Assembly: GCA_020726505.1 (NCBI GenBank)
Contig: JAHLEZ010000015.1
Span: 1,488,001 to 1,552,000, forward strand
Direction of reading: 5' to 3'
From: Leptodontidium sp. MPI-SDFR-AT-0119
Lineage: Eukaryota > Ascomycota > Leotiomycetes > Helotiales > Leptodontidiaceae
DNA: 64,000 bases
How positions within the stretch are numbered: position 1 is the first letter of the stretch; each line of letters begins with the position of its first letter. The notes below the pieces were generated by a model. That model was not told where the DNA came from and ran no database searches. It saw only the letters and a program-made list of their open reading frames with translations. The position numbers and the translations under genes were made by a program. Shown here in pieces: positions 46,335 through 57,185 of this stretch.

Positions 46335-46475
46335 AGATAGGTTGACAGAGACGCCTCTATCTCGCCCGGATACTTGGCATTCCTACTTATATCTACGTCT
46401 TCGCCCCCGTGCTGGCCCTCTGCCCAGATCGACTTTGCACATTTCACGCCCCTCTTGGTTGTTCGCTGGTGATAA
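46335..46475 (+). promoter_or_regulatory. Cluster of three HGATAR (AreA/NIT2-type) sites
   Basis: AGATAG at 46335-46340, CTATCT (AGATAG on the minus strand) at 46357-46362 and TGATAA at 46470-46475 all lie 119-259 bp before the ammonium transporter ATG. HGATAR is the binding core of fungal nitrogen GATA factors. Clustering before a nitrogen-uptake gene makes nitrogen repression control likely. Single sites are common by chance, so this is an inference. Confidence 0.5.
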
Positions 46476-46593
46476 CACTTGTGTTACTGGACAAAGATCT
46501 TCCGACGTCATTTCTGGGAATCGCCCTACCTAGATACACTTCCCGAATTCGGCACCTTTTTCAACTCTCGCTAGAGCAGCAACTTTTCTGACA

Positions 46594-48384
46594 ATGTCTT
46601 CTGGATATGCTCCCAATTATGCGTGGACTGGCCCACCCACGCAGTACAATGGCACTGGTGTCGATGGCGGTGATTCTGGTAAGAAGCTCCAGCATAAACA
46701 ACATCCGCAACCTGAGGATTACTGAATACAATTTTAATTCTCAATGCTTACTTGTAATTGAACAGCCACCGAAAACTTGAACCAATGGTTCTCCCCGGGT
46801 GACCAGGCCTACATTCTCGTCTGTTCTGCTATGGTCTTGGTCATGGTACCGGGCCTAGGCTTCTTATATTCTGGTCTTGCGAGACGAAAGTCTGCTCTGT
46901 CTATGATTTGGGCTTGTATGGCTTCCTTCTCGATTATTACCTTCCAATGGTACTTCTGGGGTTACTCTCTCGCTTTCAGCGCATCTGCAACCAACGGCTT
47001 TATCGGTAACCTGGGACATTTCGGTCTGATGCACACTCTTGGGACGCCATCCCCAGGATCACCCCTCATTCCCGAGCTTTTGTACTCGTTCTACCAGGTA
47101 GGCCTTCACCGGCAGATCAACATACCTGAACAACGGCTGACTATTCTTACAGCTTCAATTCTGTGGTGTTACGGGGGCTATTGTTATGGGTGCCGTTGCA
47201 GAGCGTGGTCGTCTTATTCCGGCCTTGGTTTTCATCTTCGCCTGGGCTACCGTCGTATACTGCCCAGTCGCATGCTGGGTCTGGAATATCAATGGATGGG
47301 CATTCAACTATGGTGTCCTCGATTATGCGGGAGGCGGACCTGTCGAAATCGTTTCCGGTATGTCTGCTTTGGCATATTCCATGGTTCTTGGCAGACGTCA
47401 AGAGAAGATGATGTTGAACTTCCGTCCTCACAACGTCTCTCTGATCACTCTCGGTACAATTCTCCTCTGGTTCGGATGGTTGGGATTCAACGGTGGATCT
47501 GCTTTCGGAGCAAACCTGCGTGCTGTTATAGCCTGCTGGAACTCTTGCTTGACTGCCATGTTCGGTTCCATCACTTGGTGTCTTCTTGATTACCGCCTTG
47601 CGAGGAAATGGTCCATGGTTGGCTGGTGTTCCGGATGTATTTCTGGTCTCGTCGCTGCTACTCCAGCTTCCGGTTTCATCACTCCATGGGGTTCAATTGT
47701 TCTTGGTATTGCTGCCGGTATTATTTGCAATTTTGCCACAAAAAGTAAGCATGATCTTTCCCGCATTAGTGCGTTCTCAAGTGCTAACAATTTCTAGTCA
47801 AGTTCTGGATCCGAATTGATGACAGCATGGACGTGTTCGCTGAGCACGGCGTCGCTGGCATGGTCGGACTTGTCTTCAACGCATTCTTCGGCGCAGACTA
47901 CATTATCGGCCTCGATGGTGTCAACAACGGAATTACTGGCGGTTGGCTCAACCACAACTACAAGCAATTGTACATCCAGGTTGCCTACGTCGTGGCATGC
48001 ACCGCATATGCATTTGTCGTTTCTGCCATTCTCGCATATGGCATCAACTATATCCCTGGGCTACATCTTCGTGCTTCAGAAGAGGCTGAGCTGCTCGGCA
48101 TGGATGATGACCAACTCGGCGAGTTCGCATACGACTACGTTGAGGTCCGCAGAGATTACCTTGCCTGGACCCCAGCGACCGATGAGCCCGAGAAAACTGA
48201 GAGCAACATCAACCCAAGCGATCGTCACGGCATCCCAGCACACAGCGAGATGATCAATGGCCAATCCCCAGAAGAAGGTTCAAGCGGGCATGAACACACT
48301 GGAGTGATGGGCGATCGACACGGTATTGCCGCGGAAGATGCAATCAAGGAGAAGCACATTATTGCCCCATCCAATGGGCAATAA
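46594..48384 (+). CDS. Ammonium transporter, Mep/Amt family
   Basis: Four exons (46594-46678, 46766-47097, 47153-47744, 47798-48384) encode 531 aa. The Amt/Mep landmarks are in order: WFSPGDQAYILVCSAMVLVMVPGLG... with GLARRKSALSM, FQWYFWGYSLAFS, GAVAERGRL, CWVWNINGWAFNYGVLDYAGG, WFGWLGFNGGSAFGAN, GFITPWGSIVLGI and DVFAEHGVAGMVG. About eleven membrane helices are expected, in the plasma membrane, importing ammonium as a trimer. The second pore histidine is present (His353). The first is replaced by Glu204 (GGPVEIVSG). The cytosolic tail is about 110 residues long, acidic, and contains the motif DRHGI twice. In yeast, Glu at the first position marks Mep1/Mep3 and His marks Mep2. Upstream GATA sites fit nitrogen control. 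Confidence 0.95.
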
Positions 48385-50736
48385 AACGCATCCCATACTG
48401 TGCAGCATTAATCTTTTAGGTGGAGATGAGTTGTCATATGGGATCTCATCTTGGGTTTAAGGGGGAATTTGGACATTGGGTTGGATGGAAATGGAGTTAC
48501 CTTGAGCGATATCCCTTGTCTGCAATCTAGGCTGAGACATACCAGCTATTTTTTATTGCTCCTGCGATCCTATATTTTGTATCTCTACTGCCGTCTAAAC
48601 GCATACTATCTACTTTTAACTACCTATTTACTTTCTTCGGCATAAACCACACCTTGCTCCACTGCGTATTGATGTACTAAACCGTCAAGTTGATGGCATT
48701 TCATCTCCTACGAAGTCTCGTCTATCCAAGGCCCTCTTGCTCTGTTCCGAAAGTTTTCAGTGGACTGGGTTCTTCACGAGCTATACGAACACAGAACTTC
48801 CAGCGGAGTCGAGTTGCTCAAGTAAATACTCATTCTTATCGTCTTCTTATCTCAAAGTCAGCAGGCCATGCAGCTGCACAGCAATACACAACCGCCACCC
48901 CCAGCAGATACAGTACGCAGTATCCCCACCACTCACCACCCACACACTAATTGATCAATGCATGCCATGAGATCTGGGTCATGTTCTAGACAGTCGCTGA
49001 TAGATCCAGTCCGTTCCTATTTCCAGATCTACCTTTCCACCTTTCTGTAACTTAAAAGTCAATCCGGGGAAAGACGACACCACACACACGACATGTCGTT
49101 GATTTACACCTTGCTACATGTACATGTACAACGGACGGCGGTCGGCAGCCCGCCCGCCCGTTGAGATCGAGCGACGTGGTAGTCTTGAGCCTGTAAAGTT
49201 AGAATCGTCACGGCCTGAGGCCTATGCATGTCTCATTTTTGCTTCTCTTCCCATTTGGTGGATAGGCTGATGATTTGTTCGGCTAGGACGAGAGGAGAGG
49301 ACGGTTGTTGGTATGCGCGGCATCGAAGCGAGGGTGCCAGTGGTGTGGTGTGGCTGGGCTGGTTCTTATCAGTACCCCCGTCTTCTTAGCAGTAGCTGAT
49401 ACCGTGCGGATAGGCCTTGGCGGCTGCTTGTGGAGATAAGGGAAGAGGAACCAGAGGATAGCAGTGATGTTACGGATGCATCTGAGCGGTTAGAATTGGA
49501 GATTAGCGGGATCATGACGATGTGTTTATGGTGCTGATGGGGAAGCGAGCTAAGCTATAGATCGGTATCTTTAAGTTAGATCAGCTTTGGCAGAGGAGTA
49601 GAACCCCGCTTGTTGATATCGACGTCGTCGATCGATAGATACAAAGGAAGCTTGAAGAGCTTGAAGCTTGGAGCTTGGGTGTCAACTGGGGTATGTTACC
49701 GATGCAGAAATGCAGAGATATGTGAGATGACATGCGAGAGACAGGGAAGAAGAGCTCGAGGGTACGGGACGAGGCGAGGGTATCTGAGATGAAGAGGTTC
49801 GAAGGAGGGCGTTGAAGAGAAGTCAAAGTTGGGCGTGGGAGAAGTGAGGTGGCTTGAAAGAAATTTCTGATAGAGAGAGCAGCTGGGGGGTCCGATTGGT
49901 GAGTAATGTCCTGCATCTGGCTGAGTGTATGATAAGGATGGAAGGACCCTTAGATTGCCGTTTTTGCCAAAATCCAGTTGACGAGAAGAGTTTTCATCCA
50001 AAGTCTCAGCTCAAACTGATCGAGGCATGACTTAGTAGTCGCTCCAGGGATCTAGGTTGTGGGGGATGCTGCACAGGAAAGTATGATAGTCATTTCACAA
50101 GGCTGAAAATTTATGGGGTTCAGATTTGGAGGTGGGAAGTCTTGTGCGAGTAGCTTGTTCAAACATCGATCATAACGTGTTTCAGCAGTATGACTGTCAC
50201 TCGGTTCTTCACAGACCAGTATTTAACTTTCATTCCATCCTAGGGCCTACGATGAACGCTCACTCAAGTCTCACGAGGCTGACAGGACGCAGCAAGTCTG
50301 GCGAATGTCAAGGGTTGTAAAGATGTGCAAGGGACTTTCGCTGTACGGTCTTCATCCTACTGGCTCATGGATGCTAAGACTTTTTAGCCCTGTAATATAA
50401 CAGATCAATCATATCTTACAAAGATCACAATAAGATATTAACTAGGTAGGCGAGGCTGAGAGACAACAAACAGTTGAAGCGAGGGAATGCCAAGCTTTGC
50501 TGATAAGCCACACCGTAGCCTTGCATTAAGCTCACGACTCCACCTTCGTCCTTGACCGTCAACATCGAAATCCACATCAACATCAACAGCACAGCATCCC
50601 TAGGTGAGCCTTCAGATTCCATTTATGGTATTGCGGTATTACCCTGCACAAATATCAGAAGGCTACGCCACTAGCCAAGCATAACTGTCCTTCTCTCGTC
50701 AATGTCTAGAACCATTGCCATCAGTCCATCTACAAG
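48385..50736. other. Intergenic (2.35 kb), no gene recognised
   Basis: 3' flank of the ammonium transporter gene and upstream of the Crt10-like gene. A 14-bp perfect palindrome TACATGTACATGTA lies at 49115-49128. An open frame at 48690-48950 (86 codons, basic N-terminus) has no family signal and was not called. Confidence 0.5.
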
Positions 50737-53499
50737 ATGGCGAAGAGGTTCTTTGAGGCTGTCAACGTAGGGAATTTCCATGCGCAGAAAGGAATACAGA
50801 GGGTAGGTTCAAGCTTTTCATATTCAGATACCATGCTGACCCGCAGACCCGCAGGCTCTCGAATACAATGATCGTAACCGTCCTCGGATAGCATATTGGC
50901 GAAATAACCTCACTGCCCTCTCACACGACTTCGACCTGTACTTCGTAGCTTATGGGGACAAGATTCATGTCACGAAGCCTCTAGATCTTCACCAAACCCT
51001 CCCTATAACGCCAGACCTAGTTCTTGATCTTCCTCGAAGTCTCCTGGGTACCAAGATTCGTGGCTATATCGACCAGAATCACCCACACGATGTCAATAAT
51101 ATGAAGGTGGGAAAGCTTGGGGAGTTTGAGATACTCTTGATAGCATGCGATGACGGGGATCTCCTTGCATACTACACTCGTCTTCTGGAAAGAGATGTCA
51201 CTGCGGCCGACTCAAGTTGGAGTGATGCTTCAACGAGTCACATTCAGCCGTAGGACACCCTATACCAATACTTGGAATGATTCTCTCTGACGAGAATAGG
51301 TTTTTCCATGAGAATGTCGGTATCAGTGCGTGGGGACTAGCCGTACACCAATATTCAAGGTTGATTGCGGTCGGGACGAACAACAGCAATGTTCACGTCT
51401 TCCAGCCAGCTTTAGCTGTTTGCTACGACGCAGAGACAGGCGGTCGGTATTATCAAGAGGGTACGAGTAGTAACTGTCCAGATCGATGCTTTACTGCCGC
51501 TACTAGCCCTTTCACACTAGTTTCAACGCTGGATTTTGGGTCGGCTGCTCTGGGAGACTTTGGTAAGTGCTGCTTTGGGAATGTGGATCACAAATCTTCT
51601 GGTTTCTTGCGAAACCGATTAAAATGTTTGCTTGCTGACTGTCATTCGAGAGCGTAAGGACTGTCGACTGATCTTGGAGCTGGGCCCGTCAGGCAGCAAC
51701 ATTCCTTCTATCGATTTTGTCAGCGACGAAAATGGTGAAGCCAGCGTAGTTTTGGCGACAGACGTGAATGGTAAACTTGTAAGTCTAGCTCTTGCTTGTT
51801 TTCTTTGCTTTATGTTGGTCTTGGATAGGGTCAGGGTGTCTCTCTTCGCGGCCAGCTACTACTCCGGCCATGCTATACAGAATTAGAGACATTCTGTACC
51901 AGGTTTAGAGACCCGAAACTCCGGTTAAAGTTGAAAGTCCAGTGACTTCTTTCATAGTGAAGCAAGACAGACCAAAATCGCCAATCCTGTCCTTGGAGTG
52001 GTAGTCCCGCAACATTTTTGTCAATTCTTACCTCATATCCTCTTCAAAACGTTACTGACAGGATAACAAGTGGTCCCTGAGCCTTTCCCAGAATGAAACC
52101 CTTGAGTGGCCCGAGATTCATCAAAACCCGTCCCACTTGCCACTCTTCGATGACGAGTTTGAGCCACGGTAAGATTGAGCCTCTGCCCAGCACTTGACAG
52201 TCCGCTTCATTACAAGAGTGAGCACTGATATGTGCCAGGGGTTGGGGGGTCTTGTGTATTCCAATAAGCTGTTTCATGCTTGTGAAATCGTAAGTCCTTT
52301 TCGTGCCTGCTCCTTTCATCGCCATGTACAGACGCCCAGTAACATTTTGCAGGCCCCAGGAAGCTCTCGGCATTAAGCAGCTACAGTTCGCATTGCAACT
52401 GGATACTGAATCCCCAATGCACTGCCTGCAATCATTGGATGTCACTCCTGACATGGTAAAATACAAAATAAGTTCCCTCCATCCCTCGTGCTCATTCTTC
52501 GTCGAACCATCTCAAGATCCGCCAAACGAACTCACACTCGAAAGTGGTCCAACACTACCTCAGGTGGAATCAGATCCACCGTTTAGTGACCTTCGAGCGT
52601 TGGTCCTAGACATATTGAGTAATGCTGAGGACACGAAATACTTGGTGCAGCAACCGACCCACATACCTGGGTTTCAGTCAGAAGACTGGGTAAAACGTAT
52701 GATTGCCCTGCTGCAGTCTGAAAACTGGTATTCCCATGCGGTCGGGATATGGCTGGAAGAGACATACTCCGATGTTGGATGTCGCTGGGATGGGGGGGTC
52801 CTATTCTACGATGATATAAAAGCCTTGCAATTTCTGCTTCAACTGCCAATACCAGCTCGTTACCAGATTAATACCTGGGATAGATTACAGCGGGCGATGA
52901 CGAAGATCGAGGACTCTGAGAATGCAAACCTGAAATGGCCTGACTTGACACAAACTCAATGGGCTTCGGTAGTCAAAAAGATGCAAGCAATACCTCAGTT
53001 ACAAGAAGGGCAGATGGCCGTCATTCGAACCAGCGCCCAGGATATCGAACTGATCCCGCCGAACACAGATATGCTCAGCACAATCTGCAGAAACTTCCTG
53101 CAGCAGAAATTACCCCGGCAAATCACACAAGAATCTCTTGACAGATTCGACCGGCTCAACATGTTTGCCGTGATCCCAGAACTGTCTCTCCTGGTCGTCG
53201 CGTCGCAGAAAGGTCGAGTGGGTCTTTTCACACTGACGAGACTCGAGGATGACTTCTCCCAGGCTGGGCCGGCGGTAATGTTTCGTCATGACCACGTTCT
53301 ACCTTTTACTGCGCATGAGAAGGGGTTCCGTCCCTTGGTGCCATTGCTGGGCATGGCTGTTGGGCCGCTGCAGGGCAAGGACAAGCATGGAAGCGTGCAA
53401 AGGAAGATTTGGAGACTGATCTTGCATTATAGGGATCATACGATCCTGAGCTATGAACTGAAGAGGGATGGCATCATGGGTAGCTTGGAGATTCTCTGA
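50737..53499 (+). CDS. Crt10-like protein
   Basis: Seven exons (50737-50802, 50855-51249, 51300-51562, 51651-51778, 52062-52168, 52239-52289, 52332-53499) close in frame to 725 aa. N-terminal landmarks are NLTALSHDFDLYFVAYGDKI, LLIACDDGDLLAYYTR and FFHENVGISAWGLAVH. These look like WD/propeller blades. Then come SNIPSIDFVSDENGEASVVL and RGWGVL, and at the C-terminus DRLNMFAVIPELSLLVVASQ, PLLGMAVGPLQG and RLILHYRDHTILSYEL. This motif order matches my memory of fungal Crt10 homologs. Yeast Crt10 is a regulator of ribonucleotide reductase genes. The 283-bp intron 51779-52061 is far longer than the others and may hide a further exon. The RGWGVL exon was placed by choosing the only splice phases that keep the frame. 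Confidence 0.8.
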
Positions 53500-56400
53500 A
53501 CTTTGAGAGTGGGATAGCACAACAGTCTGCGTAGCATTCGGCGTTCGACATTGGCGGTCACCGTTTGGTCTCGTTACATTATTCCGAGAGGGACTTGTCA
53601 TAGGTTTGTTCGGGTTTCGCGTCATCCCCAATTACCCTCACGAGGTGATAATGGGTTACATGCACAGCATGTCCATAGTTCTTTACCCTTGAAGTGAATA
53701 GCCAATGCAAACAAACGTGAAGTCGACGGCATATGAGCATATGGAGAGACATCGGATCAGGTGCATCGAACATGTTGAATGCATTTTCGCTACTGTAGAA
53801 CTCTCATGATTCTGGGGGCAGCGGACTGAGTTAAATTGTCTCCCTCGGCCAAATCATATCTTCGTCAATGACCTTAGGAAGAGCCTGAACGACAAGTTGG
53901 GGGATGTCTCATTGACCTTGACACAGAAAAGGACCCAGATTGCCAATGGATCTAGACTCTTGTCAAGACCGAGCTAAATCCCTTCCAAACACCATAGACT
54001 GAGCTTCAAGACTGGTTTGATGGTTGGTCTCTCAAGGGCATGTCTGCGTGGCGGGGAAAAATTTCAAGTACATTGAAAGCGAAAGAGTCAGGAGAATTCC
54101 AATCCGAGAGGGGGGGGGGGGGGGGTATACTCCATGCTAGTCCTCATTCGGACTTCAAGTTCGGTTACGGCTCCCCTTTGGCTCCTACCGGTTTGTTTGG
54201 GAGGAAAAGAGAAGAGAAGAGAAAAGATTGGGTCTGGATGGAGTGAGGTGAGGTGGGTGTGGGTGTGGGTCTTGAGGCCCTTCGCTCCTTCCTGTCTAAG
54301 TAGCGAAGGTGATGAGGCAATAGACAACATTCCCTTCCAGCTACCCGACGACGTCCATGTTGAAAAGAAACAGGAGGCTAACCTGGAAAGTAACCAGATA
54401 GGGGGACACCATCTCGAGCAGAAGCACCTGTATCTGCATCTGCATCTTCACGCTCCTCGTGTCGATTGGGCCGTTATTCACACGTCCCGCCAAGCAAGCT
54501 GCAACACCAGGAAGGCAATCGCATGGTCCGCACGTCTTGTACTGCTGCTCTTCCTAGAAAGGGCGCTGCTTGATGCTGTACTCGAGACGTCTGACTCTGG
54601 CTTTGGGGGGGAGTGGAAGCCTAGGAGCAACCCATAACGTGTGTACTTCGTCAAAGTGCCTTGCAACCTACCTAATCTTCGTCAGCCACGCCAATACCAC
54701 GACAAGTGTTTGCCAATCTAGTCAGTAGACGACCTAATAGCAACCAGTTCTACAGCTCAGAACTCCCTGCGTCTCAATCGCAATTCAGCCACCCCACACA
54801 CTCACGCCAATGCCAACACACAATAACGTCGCCCAAGTCCTTTTGTTCCTCCTCGCCACGGTATTCGTCCACCACGAACACATGCCAAGAGTATTTAACC
54901 CACATACCAGCTGTGCCGAACCGAAGCTGAGAAAATCTCTACTTTGGCTACTAATAACCAAAATCAGTTCTTTAACCCCCCAGCCAGCGATGAACGAGTT
55001 CAAGGGGTCGTCACTCGAGGAACCACAAACTTGCGACAGAGAAAAATGTTGGCACTAAACAATGCTGGGATGAAACTTTTCTGTTTTCTGTTTGTAGATT
55101 CTAGTCTTATCCATTATTTTTTTTTTTGGTGTTTTCGGTGCTCGCATCTCTTTGGAGTTGGTTGGCTTCTACTTAGCGAGCCCCCTTTCGTGGCGATGTG
55201 GTGAGATAAAGAGCTCGGAAGACATGTGCATCGACAATGCGAAAGTCATAATGTGCAGGAATTGAATGTGGGAGATTTAAAGTAACTTATTACATCAATT
55301 AAACACGGATAGCGAGCTTGCATGCGCTTGCGTTGACAAGGTCTATATTCACTGGAGCTTGGCGGCATGATAGAGCAAAGGCAACAATACTCAGCTAGAG
55401 TCAACAAACAAAAGAAGCCTAACTTGGACATCCAGCCGCCATAAGAAATAGCTGTGGGATCTTAGAGCGACGCTCACTCCTTCACTCTACTCAGTATCTT
55501 TGAGTACTTGTCATGCTCGAAGTCGAAATTAACAACCATATATCTCGCTCGCTCTCCCGCGCTCGATTCCCAAGCGAAGCGAGCCAAACTTCAGCTAAGA
55601 ACTACTACACTCAAAAATTTCAAGGAGATATAGCCCGATGTGCCGTACCAACACTCTACAATGACTCCATTGCTATTAGTCTATTGCTTTTGCTTGACGA
55701 TATTCAATATACCCTACCGTCATATCATAGATCCTCGGATCGACAGATACGCCAAACCTCATCCACCTGTTGAGCTGTCAAGACACTCATCACCCCACCC
55801 AACTATCACGCAACGAACGAGCTCATCACCCTAGATCATCGTGATAATATCCAACAGACCATACGATCTCTATCAATATAGAGAATATCTGGCCACTAGC
55901 AAATTGGCAAAATATTTTCTTGCACGCCGATTTCTCGGCTGGGCAGGTTTGCAAACCATCCATCCACTCACTCAGTCACGCTCTCACTCGATCCTCTCCT
56001 CTCACCATATCACACCACACCACAACAATTCACATCACACCGTCCCTGACCTTTCAGCACGATTCCACCACAACCGACTCGTTTGCACCACCCACCCACA
56101 AACAGAGTGGACCTCCCCTTCCTTCAATCCCAATCTACTGGCAACTAACCGTTACGTACCCACTCCTTATCCCGGGCTCAGACGTCGTTCCTCCTCTTCT
56201 CTTCAATTAAAGTCGTGGGGAGCTAGGGTTTCGGGTCGGCGGATCCCGTTGTTTGGGGGGAAGTGTATTTTTTTGGTGGGTTCGCTGCTTCGTTTGGAAT
56301 TCTAGAAACCTTCTTGTTTGGGGGGATCGGGATGCAGGCTGGTTGGATTTGATGGTGGGTAAGTAAATAGGTAGGGTAGGTTGGGCTACTGGAATAACTA

Positions 56401-57185
56401 CATAGGACGGGAAATCAAGCGGGGCTGCGTTGGTTGGTTGGAAGACGTGATGTCAACAGATCACAAGGGGAAGTAGGAGTAGGCAATTTGATAGATTTTG
56501 AAGTTATTTTGAATTTTGTGTTCTTTTACTATCCATCTCCTTCTTCTTACATGCATCCACTGACTCTCTTCGGCCCTCTCTCCTGTCCTCTTGACGTCCC
56601 CAGTTCAACTTCCACCGTTTAAGCATTAAATAACCAGCATTCTGCTCGTCCAGCCTTCCCTCCTCTTCTCTGATGACACCTTCAGCCCATCTTGTGATGA
56701 AAGCTCATGGTATCACACATACGTACATACATACATCAAAGCTAAGAACATTCGAACCAAAGGAAAAACAATCGAGCAATCACCCGCCTCTTCTCGCTAT
56801 CAACAATATACACAAGAGGCCGTATAGTCTAGTTTCCATACAATGCAAAGCGGCCCCCTCCCCCGGTTGATTTGAAAGAAAATTGAGAAACAAGAAAAGG
56901 TTCTGACGAGTAGGTAGAAAAGTAAACGAAGGTAGGTATCTTAACGCCCGAGCCCAACAACACCTGGCCCACTTTTGGAACAACAACCGGCTCCGCTGAT
57001 GGCTTGATTGAAGTATGTAAAAAGGAAAAAAAGCAAGACAATATGCCTGAACCCCAAGATATGCAGCAGGATGATTCAAACACCTAAATGCAGAACACGC
57101 TAATAGACAAGAAGAAACACAGAAGATGCGTATGTGATTGAGGTGATATCTGGGTTCAATCCAGATGATCTTCATGAAGCAAGCT
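53500..57185. other. Intergenic (3.7 kb), no gene recognised
   Basis: Convergent 3' flanks of the Crt10-like gene (plus) and the kelch-like gene (minus), unusually long for such a gap. It holds a G16 tract (54110-54125), GGGTGT repeats near 54250, a T11 tract near 55120, CAC/CATC-rich low complexity at 55960-56110 and TACA repeats near 56720. No open frame shows a family signal. A non-coding transcript cannot be excluded. Confidence 0.5.
54110..54125. repeat. Homopolymer G16 tract
   Basis: Sixteen consecutive G, preceded by a GA run. It could be true or an assembly-sensitive length. Confidence 0.85.

Larger units (their letters stand above)
43462..46593. other. Intergenic (3.1 kb), no gene recognised
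   Basis: 3' flank of lah and a long upstream region of the ammonium transporter gene. Short frames of up to 190 codons are low complexity. It contains a 9-bp minisatellite (45984-46025), a CCATGT/CCATGC-rich run (about 46061-46100) and GATA sites close to the transporter start. Confidence 0.55.

Noticed and set aside
48690..48950. 86-codon frame after the ammonium transporter gene with a basic, mitochondrial-like N-terminus
   Set aside because: No conserved motif, His/Pro/Thr low complexity at the end, and an overlapping competing frame at 48737-48970.
49115..49128. Perfect 14-bp palindrome TACATGTACATGTA
   Set aside because: It is built from a simple alternating TACATG unit and could arise by chance in 64 kb; no second copy or flanking element seen.
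50803..50854. Crt10-like intron 1, which also starts GTAGGT
   Set aside because: At 52 bp it is of normal length and shares none of the internal blocks of the introner-like family, so the match is only in the splice donor.
57140..57175. TCTGGGTTCAATCCAGA, resembling a tRNA T-arm
   Set aside because: The stem does not keep tRNA spacing with the TTCAATC loop, and no D-arm or anticodon arm is found nearby. It lies in the 3' flank of the kelch-like gene.
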